Shown here in pieces: positions 1-9,094 of a stretch of DNA of 64,000 nucleotides. The DNA is taken from contig NZ_CP097463.1 in NCBI RefSeq assembly GCF_027247405.1, positions 868,001 through 932,000 of the forward strand, written 5' to 3'. Every line of letters begins with the position of its first letter. The stretch's first letter is position 1. The stretch comes from Jatrophihabitans cynanchi (lineage in GTDB: Bacteria; Actinomycetota; Actinomycetes; Mycobacteriales; Jatrophihabitantaceae). The notes under the pieces were generated by a model. It ran no database searches and was not told the origin of the DNA. It saw nothing but the letters and a program-made list of their open reading frames with translations. The position numbers and the translations under genes were made by a program.

Positions 1-64
1 CGGCACCATCGAGTTCAGCACCATCGGACTCAGCACCATTGAGTTCAGCACCGTCGCGGCGTGA
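1..64. repeat. 15-nt tandem repeat at the left edge, possibly the 3' end of a repeat protein gene
   Basis: Four imperfect 15-nt units (core CAGCACCATCGAGTT) run to about position 60. A 15-nt period equals five codons. One + strand frame reads repeated S-T-I-E-F / S-T-I-G-L and stops at 62-64, which would fit the C-terminal end of a pentapeptide-repeat-like protein. A second + frame gives a Ser/Ala/Pro-rich tail, and the minus strand is open too, so the coding frame cannot be decided from this fragment. From 65 to 231 I see no gene, only a 16-bp perfect palindrome at 90-105 that could be part of a terminator. Confidence 0.4.
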
Positions 65-231
65 AGCGGCGGTACCTGTCCATGTTAGCGCCGGACCGGT
101 CCGGCACCCACCACCGCGCCGGGGCGCCGGCGGCGGGCCGGCGTAGAGCGCGATCCAGATGGCCGCGGTCGCGGGGGGCCGCGTTCAGCTACTTCACGCC
201 GAAGCGAGCGTCAGTAACGGACCGTGCCCGC

Positions 232-1251
<1,020 letters not shown>

Positions 1252-1261
1252 GGCCCCGAGC

Positions 1262-1699
1262 CTAGGCACCCAATCCGGAACGCAGAGTGAGCTTGCCGAG
1301 GATCCTCAGCAGGGTACGGCGCTCCGACTCACTGAGCGGGGCGAGGAAGCGGTCCTGGATGTCGGCAACCACAGCATCGAGGCGGGCCAACTCCTTGCGG
1401 CCGCTGGCGGTCAGCGCGACGATGTTGCGCCGGGCGTCCTGCGGATCTCGCTGCCGGGTGACGAAGCCACGCGATGCCAGCTCGTTGACGGCGGCGACCA
1501 CGTCAGACGCATCGATTCCGGTCCGCCTGCTCAGCTCGGCCTGCGAGGCAACGCCCTGGTCGGCCAGCGACGCCAGCAGCCGCGACAGGTACCCGCTGGA
1601 TCCGGCCGCGGCGAACGCCTCGACGCGGATCGCCTGAGCCCGCGCATGAGCACGCGACAAGAGCCACGTGGGCGCTCGATCGATCCGGCTTCCTGGCAC
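1262..1699 (-). CDS. MarR-family transcriptional regulator
   Basis: The 145-aa product has the MarR winged-helix layout. An N-terminal dimerisation helix is followed by a helix-turn-helix around SQAELSRRTGIDASDVVAAV and a basic wing (TRQRDPQDARRNIVALT). A C-terminal helix closes the dimer. Members bind as dimers to palindromes and usually repress themselves and an adjacent enzyme gene. Here the enzyme is the downstream NADP-dependent oxidoreductase, 10 bp after the stop. The intergenic region upstream contains two copies of a palindrome that are good operator candidates and would also cover the promoter of the divergent gene at 1783. The ligand is unknown. Confidence 0.85.
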   Translation of the reverse strand: MPGSRIDRAPTWLLSRAHARAQAIRVEAFAAAGSSGYLSRLLASLADQGVASQAELSRRTGIDASDVVAAVNELASRGFVTRQRDPQDARRNIVALTASGRKELARLDAVVADIQDRFLAPLSESERRTLLRILGKLTLRSGLGA

Positions 1700-1715
1700 C
1701 GACCGAGCCTAGCGC

Positions 1716-1766
1716 ATTCGTTGGCGCAACCCACGAATATCCGGTATCGTTGGCGAGACCAACGAT
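1716..1766. promoter_or_regulatory. Two palindromic operator sites in a divergent promoter region
   Basis: ATCGTTGG-CGAGA-CCAACGAT (1746-1766) is a perfect 8-bp inverted repeat with a 5-nt spacer. A second copy, ATTCGTTGG-CGCAA-CCCACGAAT (1716-1738), has the same spacer length and one mismatch. Both share the half-site CGTTGG and their centres are 29 bp apart. They lie between the minus-strand MarR gene (start 1699) and the + strand gene at 1783. The size and symmetry fit a MarR dimer site, so autoregulation plus control of the divergent gene is the simplest reading. Binding is inferred. Confidence 0.7.
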
Positions 1767-1782
1767 TACCTGGAGGCGCACG

Positions 1783-2178
1783 ATGACCACATCATTCGGC
1801 CCGCAACTGATCGGCGAGACCGAGAAGACGCTGCAGGCGCTGCTGCGCCGGTCGCTGGACGGGACCGGACTCGACGAGCGGCTCTGGGTCGCGCTGCGCG
1901 TGGCCGACCAGCCGGACGGTCGCGCCCTGCGGGCCCGGCTCGCCGACCGCGCCCAGTTCGCCGATGCCGAGCAGCTGGTCGCCGGCCTCGAACAGCGCCG
2001 GCTCGTCGCCGACGACTCCCCCACCGCCGCCGGGCGGGCGATGCTCGAACGCGTCCTGGCCAGATCGGCGGAGTTGAGCGGCCCGATCTGGGACGACCTC
2101 GACGATGCCGACGCCGCAGCCCGGGCCCTGACGCAGGTGCTCGCACGGGCACGAGCCGCACTGGGGCAGACCGCATAG
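1783..2178 (+). CDS. Small MarR-like winged-helix protein
   Basis: The product is 131 aa and starts at an ATG preceded by TGGAGG (1771-1776). It begins with a helix containing LIGETEKTLQALL, and the middle resembles a reduced winged-helix region (ADAEQLVAGLEQRRLVADD) typical of small MarR-like proteins in actinomycetes. No catalytic motif is visible. It is divergent from the MarR-oxidoreductase pair and its promoter overlaps the shared operators, which suggests co-regulation. The function is not known. It could be a partner or anti-regulator of the MarR protein, or an independent regulator. Confidence 0.7.
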   Translation: MTTSFGPQLIGETEKTLQALLRRSLDGTGLDERLWVALRVADQPDGRALRARLADRAQFADAEQLVAGLEQRRLVADDSPTAAGRAMLERVLARSAELSGPIWDDLDDADAAARALTQVLARARAALGQTA

Positions 2179-2213
2179 CGCCGGCCGGGTTCTGTCGTGC
2201 TCGCGGCGCAGGC

Positions 2214-3122
2214 TCAGCTGCCGCGGAACTCGCGCAGCGCCTCGCCGGCGGACTCGATCGACCCGACGGTGATCGGGTCGAGGACGAGCTGCAGGTGCGC
2301 GGCCCCGGCGCCGGCCATCGCGTGCAGGTGCTCGGCGAGTCCTGCGACAGGGACGGGCCGGACGGCGCGGTCGTTGTAGGTCTCACCCATCAGCCGCCCC
2401 GTCCCGCCCGGCAGCTGCACCAGCACTGCGGCTGTCGCCTCCACCTCGCCCGGAGCGCGCCCCGCCTGCCCGGCCGCGTCCTCGACCCGTGCGCGTACCG
2501 CTGTGAATCCCTCGGCGTCGTTGCCGTAGTCGCTCCACCAGACATTCCAGCAGTCCACGTGCGGGAGCCCGATCCGCATCATGCGCGGGCTGACCGAACC
2601 CAGCATGAGCGGCGGTCCGCCCGGGCGCACCGGCCTCGGGTCCAGCACGCAATCGACGACCTCGTAGTACCTGCCGCGGAAGTCGCTCCGCCCGCTGCGA
2701 ACGAGTTCGCGGATGATCGTGAACGCCTCTTCGAAACGCGAGACCCGTTTGTCGTAGGCGAATCCGAAAGCCGTGTACTCCCGCTCGTTCCAACCGGCAC
2801 CGAGTCCGAGGATCAGGCGTCCACCAGAGATCGCGTCGACCGTGGCGGCGAGCTTCGCGAGCATGGCCGGCGCATGGAAGCTCGTCGACGCGACGAGCGG
2901 GCCGAGCTCGACCCGCTCGGTCACCGACGCCAGTGCCGCGAGGGCGGTCCACACCTCCCACGGCCCGCGCACCTCACCGTCTGGAAGGTCGTAGAGCAGA
3001 TGATCGCCCAGCCAGATCGAGTCGAACCCGGCCCCTTCGGCCGCCTGAGCCATGGCGACCATCTCGCGCCACGGCACCGCACGCTCTACTTCAGGTAGCT
3101 GAACTCCGACACGGCAGGGCAT
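2214..3122 (-). CDS. LLM-class (F420-dependent type) oxidoreductase
   Basis: The 302-aa product has the luciferase-like monooxygenase TIM-barrel pattern. It shows GVQLP at the N-terminus, AEGAGFDSIWLGDH (about 28-41), LGPLVASTSFHAPAMLAKLAATVDAISGGRLILGLGAGW (about 76-110), and a C-terminal barrel segment with LQLVLDP. The GRLILGLGAGW segment is the hallmark of the F420/FMN group. In actinomycetes these proteins mostly use F420 to reduce or oxidise small molecules. The substrate cannot be read from sequence. It is monocistronic, convergent with the gene at 1783 and divergent from the ClC gene. Confidence 0.85.
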   Translation of the reverse strand: MPCRVGVQLPEVERAVPWREMVAMAQAAEGAGFDSIWLGDHLLYDLPDGEVRGPWEVWTALAALASVTERVELGPLVASTSFHAPAMLAKLAATVDAISGGRLILGLGAGWNEREYTAFGFAYDKRVSRFEEAFTIIRELVRSGRSDFRGRYYEVVDCVLDPRPVRPGGPPLMLGSVSPRMMRIGLPHVDCWNVWWSDYGNDAEGFTAVRARVEDAAGQAGRAPGEVEATAAVLVQLPGGTGRLMGETYNDRAVRPVPVAGLAEHLHAMAGAGAAHLQLVLDPITVGSIESAGEALREFRGS

Positions 3123-3240
3123 CGCCCGAACCTAGTACGCGACCCGGCCGGCCGGCGCCGGACGCGACGCTATGTCGTGGCTCACTAGCTCGTGACCCGA
3201 TACGTCGGCGTGGCACGCAGGCGGATAGCGTCTGCCAGAT

Positions 3241-5220
3241 GTGACGATCTCCCGCGCCCAGCGGCTCTCCCTGCGTCCCCGGATCGATGTCAAGGTCAGC
3301 GGTGAGACCACCGCGGGACGCATGTGGCTGCTCTCCGCGGTCGCGGTCGTCCTGGGCCTGGTCGGCGGCGGCGCCTCGGTCGGGCTGTTCAAGCTCATCG
3401 GGCTGATCACCCACCTGACCCTGCTGCACGACGTCGGCACGTCGCTGCCCAGCCTGCGCGGCTACCACCCGGACGGCTGGGTCGTGCTCACGGCGCTCGC
3501 CGGGGCGCTGTTCGTGTCGCTGCTCGCGATGTGGTCGCCGGTGATCCGCGGGCACGGGATTCCCGAGTCGCTGGAGGCCATCCTGGTGCGCGACAGCCGG
3601 ATCCGGCCGCGAGCCGCGATCGCCAAGCCGCTCTCGGCCGCGATCACGATCGGCACCGGCGGCCCGTTCGGCGCGGAGGGACCGATCATCGTCACCGGCG
3701 GTTCGATCGGGTCGCTGATCGGCCAGGTGCTGTCGGTCTCACCGGCCGAGCGGAAGATCATGCTGGCGACCGGGGCCGCGGCCGGGATGTCCGCGACGTT
3801 CAACGCGCCGATCGCGTCCGTCATCCTGGCCATCGAGCTGGTGCTCTTCGAGCGGTCGCTGCGCACCGTCGTGCCGTTGTCGATCGCCTGCGGCATCGCG
3901 GCCGCGATCCACGTGGTCGCCTTCGAGTCGACCCCGCTGTTCGCCATGAACGCCGACCTGCACGTCGGGCTCGCGCACCTGCCGCTGTTCGCCGTGCTCG
4001 GGCTGGCGTCCGGAGTGATGGCGGTGGTGCTCAACAAGGGCCTGTTCGCGATGGAGGCCGCCTTCCGCCGGCTGCCGGTGAACATCTTCTGGTGGCCGCT
4101 GATCGGTGCCCTGGGCTTCTCGCTGATCGGGTTGTTCGAGCCGCGGACGCTGTCGATGGGCTACTCCGCGATCAGCGACACCCTGAACGGGCGGTTCACG
4201 CTGGCCGCGCTCGGCACCCTGTTCGCCGCGAAGTTGATCTCGTGGTGGATCTCGCTCGGCTCGCAGACCTCCGGCGGCACGCTGGCGCCGATGTTCCTGG
4301 TCGGCGCGACCATGGGCGCCCTTCTCGGACACGGCGCGAACGCGCTGTTCCCCGGCCTGCACGTGTCGCCGGCCGCGTTCGCGCTCGTCGCGATGGCGGC
4401 CACGTTCGGCGCGGCCACCAGGGCGCTACTCGCCTCGGTCGTCTTCGCCGCCGAGGTCACCGGCGAATTCCACATGGTCGTCCCGATGCTCATCGGCGTC
4501 GCGTTCGCCGAACTGGTCGCCGAGGTGTTCCTCACCGACCGGCTGATGACCGAGAAGCTCTCCCATCGCGGGTTCCGGGTCGATTTCCGCACCGAGGTCG
4601 GGGCACTGCGGATGCGCCTGGCCCACCACGTGATGCGGCCCGCGGTCTGCGTGCCCGCCGACGCGAGCATCGAGGACGTCCGCAGGACCATGGCGGCCGA
4701 AGGGCTTGCCGTCATCGCAGTCGTCGACGACCAGCAGCACTACCTCGGCCTGATCACCGCGGCCGACTTGGACGAGGCCAGCGAGGCCGATGGGACCGAC
4801 GAGTCCGACCGGACCGACCGGCCCGCGACGGCCGCCGCCGTCGCCGCACACACGGTCCGCCCGATCAGCCACTCGGACTACCTGTCCTCCGCGCTCACTC
4901 ACCTCACCGTCCATGGCCTCGAGAGCCTGCCCGTGGTCGACAACCGTGTCGTCGTCGGCCAACTCGACCGCGCCGACATCGTCGCCGAACATCACCGTCA
5001 CGTGACCGCGCTGGAAACCCGCCAGGCCGGCTGGATACACACGCTGCAGCACCGGCCGCGCACGTTGCGCCGCCGGCGCGGCCTCGCCCGGCGGACGATC
5101 CCGACGCGGCCGCCGGCAGCGAACGATCACCGGCCCGAGCAACCCGACGACACCTTGCGCCGCTTGCGAGCAGCCGCGGGCGATACGCGCCGCCGCCCGT
5201 CCGGCACCCGCACCGAATAG
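3241..5220 (+). CDS. ClC-family chloride channel/antiporter with C-terminal CBS pair
   Basis: The 659-aa product is an integral membrane ClC protein. It shows GHGIPE (104-109), GPFGAEGP (141-148, with the gating glutamate E146 kept) and GMSATFNAPIAS (182-193), the three loops that line the anion pathway. The retained glutamate suggests a Cl-/H+ exchanger or gated channel. After the last membrane helix come two CBS domains (about 464-510 and 535-585), which usually sense adenine nucleotides, and then a basic Arg/Pro-rich tail of about 60 residues. The start is GTG. A candidate -10 TAGCGT lies at 3226-3231, so the transcript would have almost no leader. Confidence 0.9.
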   Translation: MTISRAQRLSLRPRIDVKVSGETTAGRMWLLSAVAVVLGLVGGGASVGLFKLIGLITHLTLLHDVGTSLPSLRGYHPDGWVVLTALAGALFVSLLAMWSPVIRGHGIPESLEAILVRDSRIRPRAAIAKPLSAAITIGTGGPFGAEGPIIVTGGSIGSLIGQVLSVSPAERKIMLATGAAAGMSATFNAPIASVILAIELVLFERSLRTVVPLSIACGIAAAIHVVAFESTPLFAMNADLHVGLAHLPLFAVLGLASGVMAVVLNKGLFAMEAAFRRLPVNIFWWPLIGALGFSLIGLFEPRTLSMGYSAISDTLNGRFTLAALGTLFAAKLISWWISLGSQTSGGTLAPMFLVGATMGALLGHGANALFPGLHVSPAAFALVAMAATFGAATRALLASVVFAAEVTGEFHMVVPMLIGVAFAELVAEVFLTDRLMTEKLSHRGFRVDFRTEVGALRMRLAHHVMRPAVCVPADASIEDVRRTMAAEGLAVIAVVDDQQHYLGLITAADLDEASEADGTDESDRTDRPATAAAVAAHTVRPISHSDYLSSALTHLTVHGLESLPVVDNRVVVGQLDRADIVAEHHRHVTALETRQAGWIHTLQHRPRTLRRRRGLARRTIPTRPPAANDHRPEQPDDTLRRLRAAAGDTRRRPSGTRTE

Positions 5221-5326
5221 GGCGTTCCTCCTCGCGCCGGCCCGCGATGTCGTCCGGGTACGGCAGCATAGGAACCCGAGGTGGCGCTGACCTCCTACTG
5301 GCGGATCGATCCGAGGAGCTGGAGCC

Positions 5327-5887
5327 GTGCTGTTCTATTCGATGGGCGTGTCCGTGGACGGCTATATCGCCGACCGGGACGGCACGTTCGACTGGTCGGC
5401 CCCGGACGACGAGCTGTTCGGTTTCCACCTGGCTCGGGTACGCGAGCTCGGAAGCATCCTGTGCGGTCGCAAGCTCTACCAGACCATGCTGGTGTGGGAG
5501 ACCGACCCGTCGCTGCGGGACGGCGAGCTCGGGGCCGAGTTCGCCGACGTGTGGTCCGCCCTGCCGAAGGTCGTGTTCAGCCGCACGCTCGACGCCGTTC
5601 AGGGCAACGCCCGGCTCGCGCAGTCGTCGCTCGCCGAGGAGGTCGCCGCGGCGGTCGCCATGACCGACAAGGACATCGAGGTCGGTGGCGCCGGCCTGGG
5701 CAGCGCGGCATTCGAGCTCGGCCTGGTCGACGAGCTGCGCATCTTTCGCCATCCGGTCGTCGTCGGTGGGGGCACCCCCCTGCTGCCACCGGTCACCCAC
5801 ACCGTCGCACTGGACCTGATCGAGACGCGCACGTTCGGCTCGCGGGTGATCTACGAGCGCTACCGAAGCCGCCGAGCACCCGCCTGA
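5327..5887 (+). CDS. Dihydrofolate-reductase-like (RibD C-terminal domain) protein
   Basis: The product (186 aa) has the RibD_C / DHFR fold. SMGVSVDGYIAD at the N-terminus is the conserved strand and loop. GRKLYQTM is the cofactor-binding helix, and IEVGGAGLGSAAFELGLVDELRIFRHPVVVGGGTPLL is the C-terminal signature of the family. Members reduce pterin- or pyrimidine-like substrates with NADPH, but stand-alone copies are mostly uncharacterised. The start is GTG, with GAGGAG about 13 nt upstream. It is one of three such genes in the first 15 kb. It sits just before a VOC protein in the same direction. Confidence 0.8.
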   Translation: MLFYSMGVSVDGYIADRDGTFDWSAPDDELFGFHLARVRELGSILCGRKLYQTMLVWETDPSLRDGELGAEFADVWSALPKVVFSRTLDAVQGNARLAQSSLAEEVAAAVAMTDKDIEVGGAGLGSAAFELGLVDELRIFRHPVVVGGGTPLLPPVTHTVALDLIETRTFGSRVIYERYRSRRAPA

Positions 5888-5914
5888 GCGCGCCGGGCTC
5901 GATACCGTGCACCT

Positions 5915-6352
5915 ATGCCCATCAGACTCGAGAACGTCGGCATCGCCGTCCGCGACCTGGACGCGGCGATCGCCTTCTTCACCGACCTCGGACTGACCGT
6001 CCTCGGTCGTGACACGGTCAGTGGTGAGTGGACCGATACCGCCGTCGGCCTCGACGGCAACCACGCCAAGATCGCCATGCTCGAAACGCCGGACGGCGGC
6101 GGCCGCCTCGAGCTGTTCGAGTACATCCACCCCGACGCGATCGAGACCGAACCGACCCGGCCGAACGAGATCGGCATGCACCGCGTCGCGTTCTCCGTCG
6201 AGGACATCGACGAGGCACTCGAGATCGCAGCCAGACACGGCTGCCATCCGCTGCGCGGCGTCGCGACCTACGAGGACGTGTACAAGCTCAGCTACGTGCG
6301 CGGCCCCAGCGGCATCATCGTGATGCTGGCGCAGCGCCTGAAGCAAGCCTGA
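5915..6352 (+). CDS. VOC-superfamily (glyoxalase-like) protein
   Basis: The 145-aa product contains two beta-alpha-beta-beta-beta modules. The first starts at LENVGIAVRDLDAAIAFFTD, the second at HRVAFSVEDIDEALEIAARHG. Glu113 (ELFEY, first module) and the His in GMHRVAF are the usual metal-ligand positions of glyoxalases, extradiol dioxygenases and methylmalonyl-CoA epimerases. The protein is short for a dioxygenase and closer to glyoxalase or epimerase-like proteins. The substrate is unknown. A TACCGT hexamer at 5903-5908 ends 6 nt before the ATG, which suggests a leaderless mRNA independent of the gene at 5327. Confidence 0.75.
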   Translation: MPIRLENVGIAVRDLDAAIAFFTDLGLTVLGRDTVSGEWTDTAVGLDGNHAKIAMLETPDGGGRLELFEYIHPDAIETEPTRPNEIGMHRVAFSVEDIDEALEIAARHGCHPLRGVATYEDVYKLSYVRGPSGIIVMLAQRLKQA

Positions 6353-6427
6353 CCGTCCCGCGGGAGGTATGGCTACGCGCACGTTCGCACTGCCCGCCGC
6401 ACTGCTCGTGGTGTGCCTTGGCGTGCG

Positions 6428-6664
6428 TCAGCTGACGTGGAACTGGTACTTCCCGCCGCGGGAGACCGCGTCCGCGTACGCGACCATCTCCGCGTCGGAC
6501 AGGCTGACACCGATTCGCCGGAGCGCAAGGATGGCCAGCGGCCTGATGTCCTCCGCGGGCTTGCCGGTGTGCTTGTCGCGCAACTCCGCGTCGACCTCGT
6601 TCAGCCGCGTGGAGGCCTGAGCGAAGATCGACTGCCCGCCGCCGACGTTCATGTTGAAGACCAT
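6428..6664 (-). CDS. Small conserved-looking hypothetical protein (78 aa)
   Basis: The ATG at 6664 opens a 78-aa frame with the composition of a real protein (VFNMNVGGGQSIFAQASTRL, later ALRRIGVSLSDAEMVAYADA). It appears helical and has no Cys, no signal peptide and no membrane segment. It was picked out because this frame is far more protein-like than the opposite strand. The weak GGACAG upstream is the only Shine-Dalgarno candidate. It lies downstream of nothing obvious and upstream of the GT4 gene, with 47 bp between its start and that gene's stop-proximal end. I do not recognise the family. Confidence 0.55.
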   Translation of the reverse strand: MVFNMNVGGGQSIFAQASTRLNEVDAELRDKHTGKPAEDIRPLAILALRRIGVSLSDAEMVAYADAVSRGGKYQFHVS

Positions 6665-6711
6665 CTGTCCAGCATCGCACGGCGTAGCGCCGTGGGTACG
6701 AGGCCCGAGCC

Positions 6712-7845
6712 CTAGGCCGGAGCGGGGGTCTCGGCGCGCACCCCGCGCGGGGCGGGCAGTCGCAGCGGTGGCGAGGGGAGCCGGATGATCGCCTCGAGCT
6801 CGCGTTCGAGGTGCGGTGCGGACCGATGCCCGTGGCGGCTGAGCAGTTCGAGCAGGGCGTCCACGGACTGGCCGACGGTGAACCGGCCGGTAGCCGTACT
6901 TCGCAGCGCCGCCGACATCGGTCCTCTGGCGACGGCGTCGCGGATGCCCCATGCGAGGGCCTCGGCGTTGTCCGGTTCGATCAGGATCACGCCACCGCAG
7001 TCGGTCTCGGGGAGCCCACCGTCGTCCGACGCAACGACCCAGCAGCCGGTGTGCTGGGCTTCGATGGCCACGATCCCGAAGGTCTCGTGCCAATACTGTC
7101 CGTTGGAGGGCATCACGACGATGTCGTGCTCGGCCATCAGCGATGACATGCTCGCCGGACTCTTGCGCGCCGGTGCGACGCCGAGGCCCGGATGCGCGGC
7201 CACGAGTTGCTCGATGACCTTGCCCTGCGGCTTGTCCGCGCCGGCCGTGGTGACCGTGAAGGTCAGCAGCGGGTCGTCCGCGATGACGTCCACGTGCAGC
7301 ATCGACAGCAGGGTGTAGATGCCCTTCTCCGGGCTCAGCCGCCCGGCGTACAGGATCCGGGTCGACCCGCGTGGCGCGTCGTGGCGGTCCGCGAGGGCGA
7401 ACGGTGACTCGGCGAAGGGATACACCACGTGGACCGAAGCGCTGTCGACCCGGAGATACTCCGACCACAGCCTGGCCGAGTACCGGCTCGTGGCGATCAG
7501 CACGCGATCCCGGACGCTCTCGATGGCGAGCGCGCGGTACTTCTCCCGGATCGGCGGCGGGTTGTGCAGTATCTGGAAGGACGGTTTGATCGTCGGAACG
7601 TGCGCGATGTCGTTGACGAAGACGACCGTGTCGGTCAGGCGACTGACGTCCGAGAGCTGCGCCACCGACAGGAATGGCACATCGGTGAACTGGTCCCGGC
7701 CGTCTGCGTGACCCAAGCCGACGGTCACCACCCGTGCCGGCACGCCGCGCCCGTTGAGTTCGCGTACCTGGCCGGTCGTGTAGTTCTCCGAGCCTCCGGT
7801 GCCCGCGGGTAGGACGTTGCCGGGCGACCAGACGAAGGAGATCAC
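6712..7845 (-). CDS. GT4-type glycosyltransferase
   Basis: The 377-aa product has the GT-B fold of the GT4 family. The N-terminal acceptor domain includes GTGGSENYTTGQVRELNGRG. The C-terminal donor domain begins near STRILYAGRLSPEKG and carries ETFGIVAIEA, the E-x7-E motif that binds the nucleotide sugar. GT4 enzymes are retaining transferases for polysaccharides, glycolipids or secondary metabolites. The sugar cannot be inferred. Its start codon overlaps the stop of the upstream Cys-rich ORF by the ATGA tetranucleotide (7842-7845), so the two are translationally coupled. No polysaccharide cluster surrounds it. Confidence 0.85.
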   Translation of the reverse strand: MISFVWSPGNVLPAGTGGSENYTTGQVRELNGRGVPARVVTVGLGHADGRDQFTDVPFLSVAQLSDVSRLTDTVVFVNDIAHVPTIKPSFQILHNPPPIREKYRALAIESVRDRVLIATSRYSARLWSEYLRVDSASVHVVYPFAESPFALADRHDAPRGSTRILYAGRLSPEKGIYTLLSMLHVDVIADDPLLTFTVTTAGADKPQGKVIEQLVAAHPGLGVAPARKSPASMSSLMAEHDIVVMPSNGQYWHETFGIVAIEAQHTGCWVVASDDGGLPETDCGGVILIEPDNAEALAWGIRDAVARGPMSAALRSTATGRFTVGQSVDALLELLSRHGHRSAPHLERELEAIIRLPSPPLRLPAPRGVRAETPAPA

Positions 7846-8075
7846 GCCAGCCGGCAGATGCAGTTCCGCCGTAGGGCGTGTGATTGGGTGGCCGCGCAGT
7901 ACCGGCGCCCGACGGCGTCATGCCGAGCCGTTTCGTGCTCGCACACTGCGCAGCATTCCTTGTCAAGGACTGGGAGCGATGTGTCTTCCAACCGGATCTG
8001 GTCGGTAACCATGTATGCCTCTTCGTGGATCCGCAGGGGATCCAGCTCGTCGATCGCCGAGGGCGAAACCGGCAT
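7842..8075 (-). CDS. Small Cys-rich protein coupled to the glycosyltransferase
   Basis: The 77-aa frame starts at the ATG at 8075 and ends in an ATGA overlap with the glycosyltransferase gene, the strongest argument that it is translated. It carries Cys41, Cys42, Cys45, His47, Cys60, Cys72 and Cys74, enough ligands for a zinc site or a small Fe-S site. The sequence before Cys41 is acidic and helical. No clear Shine-Dalgarno precedes the ATG, and GTG codons further upstream in the same frame are alternative starts. I do not recognise the family. A role in binding, modifying or regulating the transferase is only suggested by the coupling. Confidence 0.5.
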   Translation of the reverse strand: MPVSPSAIDELDPLRIHEEAYMVTDQIRLEDTSLPVLDKECCAVCEHETARHDAVGRRYCAATQSHALRRNCICRLA

Positions 8076-8440
8076 GGCGGCCGGCGTGCGACAGAGCCTC
8101 AGTACCACTGACACTACCTTGCCGGGCGGCGTTCGCGGCCAATACGGCCAGACTTCGCGCACGAGGCGGGGTGAGGAAGCAGTTGGCGAACGACCGGTCA
8201 GGACCGTTGCCGCGCCGCTGTCGAATCTCGGTAGCCGGACAGGACCGAGCGCTCGGCGGCAGCGCTCACGGCATCGGCGGCAGCGCTCGCCCGCGGTTCC
8301 GGCGGCCGGCTCGGGACGTGCAGCGCGCCGGCGATACGGCTCGCCCGTGGCAGGATCGGTGTGCCGAACGGCGATCGGCTGCCGACCTGTAGCGCGATCC
8401 CCACGGCTGCAGGAGTCGGCATCAACTGGGGGGCCGCACC
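8076..8440. promoter_or_regulatory. Divergent intergenic region with a 15-nt direct repeat
   Basis: This 365-bp stretch separates the Cys-rich ORF/glycosyltransferase pair from the DHFR-like gene. It holds two exact copies of TCGGCGGCAGCGCTC (8253-8267 and 8274-8288). Their 21-bp spacing is two helical turns, which would put both on the same DNA face, as expected for paired regulator sites. Otherwise I see no gene: the open frames here are of biased composition. Confidence 0.4.
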
Positions 8441-8974
8441 ATGCGGAAGATCGTTGTGTACGAACTGCTGTCACTTGACGGCGTGGCCGAGAACCCGGAG
8501 GAGTTCTTCGGCTGGGACGACGCGATGGATGCCAACCTCGCAGCACTGATCGCAACGCAGGACGCGGTGATCCTCGGCCGGCGCAGCTACGACGAGTGGG
8601 CTTCGTACTGGCCCGGCAGCGAGATCGAGCCGTTCGCGACGTTCATCAACGGCGTCGCCAAGTACGTCGCGAGCTCCACCCCGCTCGATCGGGAATGGGC
8701 CACCGCGAGCACCGTTGACGGCGACTTGATCGACTTCGCCCGCCGACTGAAGGACCAGCCAGGTGGTGACATCGGCGTTCACGCCAGTATCTCGGTAGCC
8801 CAGGCATTGCTCGCCGCGGACGTCGTCGATGAGCTCCGGCTCGTGGTCGCGCCGCGGATCGTCGGCAGCGGACGCAGGCTGCTCGACGGGCTACCGTCGC
8901 TTCGGCTCCGAGCAGTTCGCAGTTCGACGTCACCGAGCGGCCACCTCTTGGTCGACTACCGCCTGAACCGATGA
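8441..8974 (+). CDS. Dihydrofolate-reductase-like (RibD C-terminal domain) protein
   Basis: This second DHFR-fold paralogue is 177 aa. It shows MRKIVVYELLSLDGVAENPE at the N-terminus, GRRSYDEWASYWP for the cofactor helix, and IGVHASISVAQALLAADVVDELRLVVAPRIVGSGRRLLDG at the end. It matches the YyaP/YwjB-type stand-alone reductases, which have no firmly known substrate. The ATG has little Shine-Dalgarno support (GGGGGG at about 8429). It is monocistronic, and the next gene starts 120 bp later. Confidence 0.8.
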   Translation: MRKIVVYELLSLDGVAENPEEFFGWDDAMDANLAALIATQDAVILGRRSYDEWASYWPGSEIEPFATFINGVAKYVASSTPLDREWATASTVDGDLIDFARRLKDQPGGDIGVHASISVAQALLAADVVDELRLVVAPRIVGSGRRLLDGLPSLRLRAVRSSTSPSGHLLVDYRLNR

Positions 8975-9094
8975 GCGCAACGCGACCGCCCGGGTCCCAT
9001 TTCACCGGTGCCAAGCGCCTCGGACGGCGCGGGCGAGTGAAGCTCTGCGCCGGCCCGCGGGCGCGCTGTCACCGATAGCGGTCATGATGGCGCA

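Noticed and set aside
3324-5663. Long + ORF of 779 aa in another frame of the ClC gene
   Set aside because: Arg/Ala/Pro-rich shadow of a well-identified membrane protein in the correct frame.
6369-6620. + ORF with GGGAGG directly before ATG
   Set aside because: The ribosome binding site is only 1 nt from the ATG, and the opposite strand carries a more protein-like frame over the same bases.
8076-8555. N-terminal extension of the Cys-rich protein to 237 aa
   Set aside because: Arg/Pro-rich, overlaps the start of the DHFR-like gene, and contains the direct repeats; only the last 77 residues look like protein.
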